Assembly (NCBI GenBank): GCA_033439765.1
Contig: JAULSN010000003.1
Span: 2,046,001 to 2,110,000, forward strand
Length of the DNA stretch: 64,000 bases
Source: Lasiosphaeria ovina
Taxonomy: Eukaryota > Ascomycota > Sordariomycetes > Sordariales > Lasiosphaeriaceae
Direction of reading: 5' to 3'
The notes under the pieces were generated by a model. It ran no database searches. It had not been told where the DNA came from and saw only the letters and a list, made by a program, of their open reading frames with translations. The translations under genes were made by a program, and so were the position numbers. This document shows, one piece after another, positions 56,032 through 64,000 of this stretch. Within the stretch, counting starts at the first letter, position 1. Each line of letters opens with the position of its first letter.

Positions 56032-57408
56032 ATGTGGCTGCTCAACACGAGAACGGCCGAGCTCGAATTTTTCGAGGAGGCGGCGGTGTTCGGCGGCAGA
56101 GGCGGTAGCAGTGGCAGCAGTGGCAGCGGCGGCGGCGGCAGCGGCCGCGTTTGTTATGCCGTCGTGTCCCACATCTGGGGCGAGAACGAGCCGAGTTGGG
56201 AGGACGTGGCGCGGCGCTGGGAGGCGGGCGGTGCGAGCCGGGACCAGGCTGCGTTCGCAAAGATTGACGCGTGCGCGCAGCTGGCGTGGGATCGCGAGAT
56301 CCCATACCTGTGGATCGACACGTGCTGCGTCGGCGTGCGGTCGGGCGACGACGTCAGCACCGCCGTCACGCAGGTGCGGGCCCTGTTCGCCGGCGCGGTG
56401 GCCTGCTTCGTCCACCTGTCCGACGTGGGCGGCAGCACGTCCGGCGCGCTGGACGCCGAGGTGGCCAGAGATGTGATGCGCAGCCGCTGGTTCCGCTGCA
56501 GCTGGACGCTGCCAGAGCTCGTGTTCTCGGCCGGGTCGCCAGTCTGGCTGTTCTCGTGGGACTGGGAGTGGCTTGGCTCTTCCGCCGTGTTTGCCGGCGC
56601 CATTGCGCGGTACTGTGGGATCCCCGAGGATCTCGTTCGCGGCCGGTGCGGCCACGAGCAGTACCACGCCGTCGAGCGCGTGGGGTGGGCCCGGTGCCGG
56701 TTTGCGCACCATGCCGAGGACGAGGCTTACTGCCTCATGGGGCTGTTCCTTGCCCAGCCCATGCCCCTCCGATACGGCGAGGGTCTTTTGCGCGCCTTCC
56801 GGCGCCTCCAGGAGCAGTTCCTCCTGCAGAACGGCGGCCGGGATCTATCGTTGCTGGCCTGGACAGCAACCGACTTCGACCAGCGCCGCTCTGTCTTGGC
56901 CCCGGTGCCGCACTATCGTACGCGCCGCATGGATCTTGTCGAGGTCACAGCGGCCAGTAAACGCAACGGCATGTTCCAGTTGGGAGATCCCAATGTCGGC
57001 GTCTCAGAGTGGATAACCGCACGGCACCTGGCGGTCAGTAGCTCAATAGCTGCGACCGGGGTTTCAACGTCAGGCCGTGGCATCATCGTTAGTGGGATGC
57101 GTGTGGCGCCCCTTATCACGTCAGATGGCAAGCGAGCCTTGTTTGCGTGGCTGGGCCTTGCTACAGATATATATCTGCAAGGCGTGAATTCTTTGGCATG
57201 CATCAACTCGTTGGTTGGCATCCGCCTCGAACTGGAGGACAAAAGCGCAGCCGGGCAAGAAGCAGTCCCGTGCACTTGGCGGCGGACCATGAGCTCCCAT
57301 CTCCTATATATGGACGCCAACCATCTCGACTCGTTGCAGGTGCAAGACCTGTGCCTAGTGCACATCCAGGACGAGGACGAAGAGGAAGCATGGCTCGAGT
57401 TACTTTGA
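56032..57408 (+). CDS. HET-domain (heterokaryon incompatibility) protein
   Basis: A single-exon frame of 458 residues. HET-E/D-like signature blocks occur in order: MWLLNTRT start, YAVVSHIWGE (usually Y-A-I-L-S-H-T-W-G), KIDACAQLAWDREIPYLWID with TCC, RSRWFRCSWTLPELV (usually S-R-W-F-x-R-G-W-T-L-Q-E-L), a second half with RVGWARCRFAHHAEDEAYCL and GLF, then PLRYGEGLLRAFRRLQEQFL. A Gly/Ser-rich insertion (GGRGGSSGSSGSGGGGSGR) lies between the start and the first HET block at residues 21-39. About 200 more residues follow without NACHT or WD repeats. HET domains trigger regulated cell death on nonself recognition. A stand-alone HET protein fits an effector or partner. The frame is intact. Confidence 0.88.
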   Translation: MWLLNTRTAELEFFEEAAVFGGRGGSSGSSGSGGGGSGRVCYAVVSHIWGENEPSWEDVARRWEAGGASRDQAAFAKIDACAQLAWDREIPYLWIDTCCVGVRSGDDVSTAVTQVRALFAGAVACFVHLSDVGGSTSGALDAEVARDVMRSRWFRCSWTLPELVFSAGSPVWLFSWDWEWLGSSAVFAGAIARYCGIPEDLVRGRCGHEQYHAVERVGWARCRFAHHAEDEAYCLMGLFLAQPMPLRYGEGLLRAFRRLQEQFLLQNGGRDLSLLAWTATDFDQRRSVLAPVPHYRTRRMDLVEVTAASKRNGMFQLGDPNVGVSEWITARHLAVSSSIAATGVSTSGRGIIVSGMRVAPLITSDGKRALFAWLGLATDIYLQGVNSLACINSLVGIRLELEDKSAAGQEAVPCTWRRTMSSHLLYMDANHLDSLQVQDLCLVHIQDEDEEEAWLELL

Positions 57409-57959
57409 AGAAGAGAAGATTCGCTGTCGACGACGATTCGCATGAGGGATTATGGAGTATTGGGGAGAGGGTGTCGGTGTTTGTGGAGCGGCTGCTGAGA
57501 CTAGAAGGTTCAATAATGTACCATGTAATAATTAATGAACCTCATGCGAGGGGCTTCTTGAGGTTCGACGTCTTCTTTTGCATGTCGAGTATTGAAGATT
57601 CCAGCAAAGTCTCGTATTGTACAAATAATACACTTCCGGTTCTCCATCTTTGAAAAGGAGACGGTCTATTCGGAGAGCAAGAACCGTCTTGTCGGACAGT
57701 AGTACACAAAATGGTATCTACGTACTGAGATCCGCCTATGAAAAGTCTCTTTTCGTAGGTAGTAACAAAACCACTCATTCCTGGGACTGAGCCAGCGTAA
57801 CTAACTTCATATTAATTAACAATTAGGTAGCCACAATGGATTCATCATCGCACTACACCACAACTGCGTTGCCAAGATCAACATACTTTTCAATACGGTA
57901 ATTGAAGCTCATTCTCGCCGGCCGAAGGCGTGCGCGAGCGGCCTAGATTGAAAATGAAG
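57409..57959. other. 3' flank of HET gene
   Basis: No further gene is supported in this stretch. Confidence 0.35.
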
Positions 57960-58215
57960 CGGTATACTGACTAGGGGATAAGTGGCTCAGGGGAAGGGGG
58001 GTACAACCCTGAACCTATTGTAACCTGGTGTCTTTTCTTTCTTTTTTAGCCAGCCACCTTATATAAGAGGCATGCCCTCTCTGATCTTACGGGGGACGTA
58101 TTTTTCTCTTCTCTCCAGTTTTTTGGAAGAAAACTCCACTCTTTTATACTTGATCTAAGTTTTACAGCCTTTTTGACCGATCCGGTGCCCATTCTTCGAT
58201 TACCGGCCTTCCAGA
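57960..58215. repeat. Dispersed repeat alpha, contiguous copy 2
   Basis: It matches 430-555 followed directly by 2202-2420, so it is the uninterrupted version of the locus that the mariner-containing segment split. The centre reads gccagccaccttatataagagg. Later blocks gacgtatttttctcttctct and ttttttggaagaaaac match 2255-2290. Confidence 0.6.
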
Positions 58216-59413
58216 TAACTGCTTTCTACTAGTAAGGCTCGCATACGGCGCGCCTTGCAGTGGTTTTGCTGGTTTTGTGGAAGACGGAGCTTCCACCGCT
58301 TGAACGCCAGGTGCGCAGCGATAAAATCGTATTTTTATTGTGTTGTGCGATTGACGGTATTGTGGTGGTTGTAGTTGGAATGTTTTGGTGGATTTGGCGA
58401 TGGCCGCAATTGCAGGTCAAATTTGACCTAGTTAGCCCGGGCGTAGGGTGCCGGGCGTAGAGTACCGGGTAGGCTATCTGAAGAAAGTAGAGAAACACTT
58501 TCATCCACTCAAGACTATGCCGCAAAGCGCCGGCAGCAAGCTCTCACGGGCATTGCCGCTCCGTCGCTATCACATCATATTCACCACCCCCCCACCATAG
58601 CAAAGATAACGGAGGAGGACTTGGGCTTTTGGTTGACCCTCATCCAATCCAACTGGGAGGGAGGACGTGTTCATCAACGACGACATGAAAACTCAGAGTC
58701 TCGACTATCTCTTGGGCGGCATTTCCCGGCTCATAAAACCAAATACCTGCGTGAGCGAGTCCTTTTTCCTGACTCGACAACACTAGGCTGTCATTCCTTG
58801 TTCGCTGTTGCATTTTCAGCCCTAATAATATTTCTTTTTGATATTTTAATGTTAAGAGTCATATGTAATAAGGCTAGGGAATTTGACGGCTGAGAGATTT
58901 GTTCATAAACCTTGTGTTCCGAAACTGGATTAGTGGACAAGTTCGAGAAGAAGCAGGTCGTCCTTGGCGGGAGCAGCGGAATGTGCTGCGCCGTTGCTTC
59001 CCACGTCCACGTAGTACGCGGAGAACGAGTTGAGCCAGTTGAGCGTGGAACGGCGCTGGGTGAGAGGAGCAGCGACAGGAGCAGCGCCACCGGCCAAGAG
59101 AGGGATCATCGAACGTCATGTGACTGTTGAGCGTTGCACGTCCAGGCGTTATGGAATCCTGCCCGCCGCCGTGGAGACGGAGAGGAATGACACGCGCAGC
59201 ATGTCAAAACCGGAGAAGCGACCTCGCAAGCTGGTTGCTAGTTGTTGGGCCCCAGTTTTCAGGCGCTCCTTATAGGCTGAGACGGGCCCTTATCTGGCCG
59301 CCTGCCCAGAGGAAGAGTCCGCGTCCATTGTGCTTCATTCTGGCGACAGAATACCGCGACTGACGCGGGGAATGACAAGCCCGGCCCGTTTAGCCATCCC
59401 TCATGGAACATCA
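58216..59413. other. Gene-poor region
   Basis: Short overlapping frames only. A small repeat, gggtgccgggcgtagagtaccgggt, occurs near 58446. No domain was recognised. Confidence 0.35.
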
Positions 59414-61074
59414 GTCAACAGATTCCCCAGGTATGCGGTAAATGTGGTCGTGAATTGTCTCGACGGGCAGCGTACCGGGCCGCACATGGGCACCTTGGGG
59501 GCGTGGGCTGGAATAAGGGAAGTGGAGAAATTGCAAGATGAGGCCGCCGTTGTTCCCGTGGTGCTATAAGGTTGGTTAAGCCCTCGCCGTTGAAGAGGCG
59601 AACAAGCATCTGCGTGGCCGACGGCCGGCGGTCGGGGTGTAATCTCGCCATGGGCACGAGGTTAGGCCACTCTAGGGCCCTGGCCGCCGCGAGAAAGTGG
59701 AGAATCTCGCGGTAATCTGCATCCGGTCCAGGCGGAAAATCCTTGAGACTCGATCTAACTGCAAATATGGTTGCAAATAAGGACCATATGTCTTGTTACA
59801 TGGTCTGGGCGGCCTGGATTCTGGTGATCCCGGGGTATAATTCGGGAGCCATATAGCAGCCTGCGCTAGAGAATGTCTCGGCCAGTGATTGGTGATGAGC
59901 GAGCCCGAAGCCGGCAAGCTCGAAATGGTAACGGTCACCGTCCAGCTTCGAGTAGCTTGACGTCTCGGTGGATTAGACCCTCGTTTGCTAGGTAGTCTAG
60001 TGCGTTTAGGGTTTGTTGTAGGACATCCTCGCAAATCTAATCGAGGTCGAGAGTATGCCCTGGCGATGTGATGAGCTCGGTCAACGATCCTTCACGCAGC
60101 GACATGAAAATCTCGGGCTTGGAAGTGTGAAAAAATTGGTTGCCGAGATATTCGACGATGTTGGCCTGAAGTCGTGTATTGTCAGTAGAGTATCGAGAAA
60201 ACACGACGCTGCCCAACACGAGAATGCAACTGACATGTCTTAAAGTTTCCATGACCTTCACTTCTCTGTGGAGTATGGCTCGAGCGGCATCGAGCTTCCT
60301 TCTGTTATGTTTGGTTAGATCGATCACCTTGATCGCAAAGGCGTTGCCGGAAGCCTTGTCGATAGCTGTGAACACGGTGCCGAAGCCGCCTCAACCAATC
60401 TTCTCACGGAGATGGTCATAGTCCTGTTGTATAGGGCATTTCGCTGCGCCTAACCTGGTCATCTGCCAAGATTGCACCCCCGAAGCCAGCTCCACAGTTG
60501 GCCAGTCGCGCGACCTTGCTTCCTTCATATAGAGCATAGATGATTCGTAGCCTGTCACGGCGAGAGCTTTGGGGTCTCGCCTTTGTCGGTTACATTGGAG
60601 AGGTCTCGCCAGATCACTTCAAACTTGTAAGCCGCGATGGAGATTACATAACCCCACCCGTACAGGACAACACCGTCTCCGACGATAATCTCTCCGCCCT
60701 TTTTCTGAACCATGTCGACTTTCTTGCCATTCAGGTTATCGGCCAATCTCAAACTGATAGACGAGAGATGCTTCGATCGGGCCGTCAAAACAAGAAGATG
60801 AGTGGTGGGGTTGAGCTCGAAGGCGACGTGGACAGCAGACATGGGCTTCTGGGAGTTGCTCTCGCTGAGAATCAAGTCGGCGTCCCGCCCGAGCCTGGTA
60901 ATGACACGGCCTCGAGGCCGAGTCGAGACGTGAAAGCCGACCCTCGAGGCCCAGCTCGCCGTCCCTGGTCATCGATACGAAACAAATATTGTCGGGGTGG
61001 AGGAGGGCATCGCGTGCGAGGTCGTTGTACGTCACTAAGTGGAAGAAGGTTTTGGGATTTGGAGTTGAAGACAT
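59414..61074 (-). pseudogene. FHA-kinase family member G, broken by stops and shifts
   Basis: The minus strand carries a more canonical FHA-kinase. The start MSSTPNPKTFFHL (61074) leads, after a shift near 60945, into an FHA core VITRLGRDADLILSE and SAVHVAFEL (GR and S-x-x-H both kept). A second shift near 60565 leads to TRLGAAKCPIQQ and the kinase: EKIG-stop-GGFGTVFTAIDK (TGA in the glycine loop), AFAIKVIDL, an intron after LRH (gtcagt), EIFMSLREGSL, a TAG after LDLD, GLIHRDVK, a shift, ELAGFGLA (DFG is GFG), CYMAPELY (intact APE), stop, then IWSLFATIFAV and HPDRRPSATQML near the end. At least three stops and three shifts are present. The TGA and TAG are explained by C-to-T changes of CGA and CAG. 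The neighbouring genes are also broken. Confidence 0.75.
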
Positions 61075-61594
61075 GACGAGAGGTTGATGACGAGAATGGT
61101 GAATGGAGAATGGAGACGAAAGGGGGAGACGGCAGGGACGAGAAGGCGGGGACGAGGAGGGAAACGACGAAGAGGACATCCATTAGGGACCTGCCTTACC
61201 TTTAGTTACACGAGAATGCCGGAGCCTCGCGGGCAACCTTGGCCCCGGTGGTTGTAGCCATCGATTGCGTGAAACAACAGCGCTAAGATCATGGGCGACG
61301 ACAAAAAGGGACTGTGCTGTCTGCACACCGGCCACACCCCCAGCAGCCTGGATTAGGCGCTAGATTGAGCAGAATTCCTGGTTTTTGACGCCCGCTTCCA
61401 TGTCGTCTCAAACTTTGTCATACCACACCACATTAATCACTAAGCTGCCCCCAACATCTCTCGTCTCGACTGTCCCAGGGCGCTTTCCTGCTGTGCATTC
61501 CCACCCATCTCTCCCAAAAAGGCGACAAAACAGCAAGCTTATCGTCAGCCACCAAAATTATCGCACCCATTGCGTGCGCCGCCCGAACCCAACT
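61075..61594. other. Spacer between divergent broken genes
   Basis: Former promoter region for the FHA-kinase pseudogene and the plus-strand gene beginning at 61595. No other feature was recognised. Confidence 0.35.
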
Positions 61595-63211
61595 ATGGCT
61601 GCCATATTGGACCCTGCGCAACGCTGGGCTCTGAAAAATGAAGCGATTCCCATTCTCGAGGAGCTCGCGGCAAACGATCAGCTGCGCAACCGCATTGTCG
61701 CACGCTTTGACCGTGACGACCCTCCGCCATACACCTCGTCGACCGACTCGGGAGAGATCGGAGAAAATGTCTTTTCTTTGGACCACCGCCGGCTCAGCCT
61801 CTGCCGCCAGACCTAGTCGCCCTCATGGAACTGCCATTAGCAGACCAGGAACGGAAGCACGCTGCGTCCCTCATGGCTCCCTGCCAAATCCTCAGGAGCT
61901 TTATTACTCGGAAGCGAAGAAAGAGGAGATTCAGTTGATGGACAGCCGTGCCTGGCGCAACCCGATATTTAGAAACCTGGACGGCAATCGGCGCATGGGG
62001 GTTCTTGTTAGCCACAACGTCAAGAGGCGCTGGGAAAGGCTTGGAATCTGGAATCCGGCATGAGGCTTTCCAGACCGCAACGCGCATCACAACGACCGCG
62101 CCCACTGGTGGAAATGGACGTGGCAGGATGATCACCAGTCGGCCAAAAATGAGCGGCGGCTCGTCGCCAACGCCCTAGAGCTGCGTCGGAATCTTCGTCG
62201 TGGCGAGAAGGCTCCGGTGGCCCGCTGTCTCGTCTGGAATCCAACGCGCCAGTTTCCGAAGCCGAGCCCTTTCTCATCTCTCGGCCCTGATTCATCTCCC
62301 AACTCGAAAAAGCCAAGGATCATGAGCGGTACGAAAGGATTGAAAGCCTAGATAAACGACGATATCCGCACGAAGGCCAGAAGTACGTCATTGACTGCTG
62401 GAAGGAGCGCGGGGACTGGAGAGACGAGTTCAATAGCAGCAACTGGGTTGAGTCCTGGAAGTGGCGTCACGAGTCTCCCTTCCCGGAGCCCGAAGATCTC
62501 TCGCACTTTGTACCTGCCGATGACCCCAGATACGGCCCATTACCGCTGCACCCCCCTCCCCAGTTCGACCCCGACCATGATGACAACCCGTTCGACTCCA
62601 TGGACTTGACCCCCTCCGAGGCCGATGTGCTCGAGGCCATCGATCTCCCCGCTTCTGAACAGCCCAAGAAGTTTTGAGCTACGTGGAAATGTGATCCGCC
62701 CCCTTACTTCCCCGGGCACATGAGAAACCCCCGCGGAGGCGTCCCACTTGAGTCATTGCACGCCCCTGTATCAACAAATCTTTCGCGGTCCTGGATTTTT
62801 GGGCCGCTGCGACCTGGGCTGCCAGGCAGGGAGCCATCTGAGGTTGAAGACGACACACCTAAGCCGCAGCGAGACGCCGCCGATACCGCACTACGGGCTC
62901 GACGTAGTGCTAGGATCGCCGCCATGAGAGTTGCCTCCGCATCGGCACCGCCATGTCAGCCGCAGCCCACCCGACGCAGTGCTAGGATTGCTGCAATGAA
63001 ACAAGCTGCAAGGCAGCTTGCGCTTGTACCCAACTCAATGGCTCGACAGCGGCGAGCCAGACGGCGTCCAAGACAAGACGAGGAGCTAGGTACACACGCG
63101 GCAGCAGCTAATAAGCCGGAGAGGAAGATTGGTCGAAGGCAAGCCCGAGAAAGGGAAGCGCCGAGCGTGGAAGGAGCTGGCAAGACGAGACGGAGTGGGC
63201 TGAGAAAATGA
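61595..63211 (+). pseudogene. Fungal gene of unknown function with RRSARIAAM repeats, broken
   Basis: From MAAILDPAQRWALKNEAIP (61595) the frame shifts near 61780 to RAWRNPIFRNLDGN and GVLVSHNVKRRWERLGIWNP (61945-62060). It continues with WWKWTWQDDHQS and LELRRNLRRGEKAPV, then after a shift EAEPFLISRP-stop-FISQLEKAKDHERYERI, where TGA probably replaces the TGG of a W. CWKERGDWRDEFNSSNW, ESWKWRHESPFPEPEDLS and TPSEADVLEAIDLP run to a TGA at 62675. The same frame continues after this TGA as ATWKCDPPPYF to a tail with two copies of RRSARIAAM (near 62900 and 62975) and a basic end. The sequence is typical of a common fungal hypothetical family with a W-K-W core. It is broken by three to four lesions. 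Confidence 0.6.
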
Positions 63212-64000
63212 GCCCCGACAGTATGGAAAAGAGGCATTTGAAAGGATCGGTGACCGCTTTTGATACATATAATTGTTTTGTAGTATTGTGGGAGGCGGCT
63301 GGCCCGGCATGAAATGAATCTGATTGAACTGCAAACCTTACCTACCTCGAAACCAACAGGCGAACCCAAATTTTGGAATCTCGTGCGTGTCCACGGCTCT
63401 GTCGTCCATGTTATCAGATCTTCATGCCAGAGCAAGTGCATTCTTTCAATCAGTGTGCTGCTCTGTCCGATGACAGTATACAAGCAAGTTGCTCCAATTT
63501 CATCAAGTCGTCGAATACAAACTTCCACAGAATTCAGACCATGTAGATACAAACATGGAACTAATGAGGAATTTAATTATAACTTTGATGTCTACCTGGT
63601 GATGGGTATGAGCGATTTTCACTTTTGTGATAAGTCTAATTGTGGAAGTCCCTCACTGAAGCAGACGAAATATAACATATAATTGCAGAACAGTATAATA
63701 CAAAGAAAACCACAGTCAAATCGCTCCCTAAACCCCAAGACCAAAGGTAAAGAAACGAGAAGGAAGCAATGAACACACATAAACAAATCCAACCATCATG
63801 AAACTACACCAAAAACGAAGAAAACAAGACAAAGGCAACGCCAGGGCCGCTAACACAGCCACACCCCGCGACCACCTCGCCGCTCGCACCGGCCGTAACA
63901 AAGCGCGGTAGGACAGAAGACGAATTACCAGACCCTCCTGTCCCTGTTGTCTAGGAATATAAAGAAGAAGACGAAAAGGAAGAAGAAAACACAGCCTCGT
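63212..64000. other. Gene-free window end
   Basis: A-rich toward the right edge (63720-64000). No feature was recognised. Confidence 0.35.

Noticed and set aside
55948..56712. Minus-strand frame of 254 codons
   Set aside because: Antisense to the HET gene, which carries the HET motifs; no domain.
1..64000. CRISPR array, bacterial operon features, ribosome binding sites
   Set aside because: The sequence is eukaryotic (introns, HET, SAT4 families); repeats here have no CRISPR-like spacing.

Overview
The window is nuclear DNA from a filamentous ascomycete, most likely a Sordariomycete. Genes have short GT-AG introns of about 50-130 nt, with GTRAGT-like donors and CTAAC-like branch sites. The families present are typical of such fungi: HET, fungal STAND N-terminal domain, SAT4/rhodopsin-like membrane protein, DMATS prenyltransferase. 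Old repeats carry repeat-induced point mutation (RIP): C-to-T and G-to-A changes, often CpA to TpA, giving Cys-to-Tyr, Trp-to-stop and Gln-to-stop. It reads as an accessory region with a few healthy genes set among decayed genes and dead transposons.

Layout. 0-6.5 kb is a transposon graveyard (Tc1/mariner, MULE-like, hAT, and a dispersed repeat with a second copy near 25 kb). 6.7-11.2 kb holds a large FHA-pseudokinase gene and a broken relative. 11.4-17.1 kb is the healthiest block: an MFS transporter, a divergent fructosamine-kinase-like gene, and a protein joining a STAND-type N-terminal domain to a BAG domain. 17.6-23 kb contains a truncated SDR, a broken CmcJ/NvfI (GA4-desaturase-like) hydroxylase and a broken gene of unknown family. 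23-27 kb holds copia gag remnants and AT-rich DNA. A rhodopsin-like membrane protein (29.2-30.7 kb) and a DUF2306-like membrane protein (33.5-34.9 kb) flank a RIP-mutated Gypsy fragment, an LTR-like element and two satellite blocks.

35-44 kb is a same-strand series of FHA-family pieces: two tail-only fossils, an intact FHA-plus-tail gene, a small secreted protein gene, and an intact two-exon FHA-kinase gene. 45-49.7 kb has an FMO, an intron-containing tRNA-Pro and a DMATS-type prenyltransferase, possibly a small indole or aromatic prenylation locus. 51.6-55.4 kb has small cysteine-rich or broken genes and a chromodomain fragment. A HET-domain gene lies at 56-57.4 kb, a broken canonical FHA-kinase at 59.4-61.1 kb, and a broken fungal gene ending in RRSARIAAM repeats at 61.6-63.2 kb.

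The strongest candidate for an undescribed system is the FHA-kinase family: at least seven loci in 55 kb, in every state from intact kinase to pseudokinase to tail-only fossil, in the same window as a HET gene and a STAND-N/BAG gene. A role in nonself or allorecognition-type signalling is inference only. Exon boundaries were read by eye from splice signals and reading frame.
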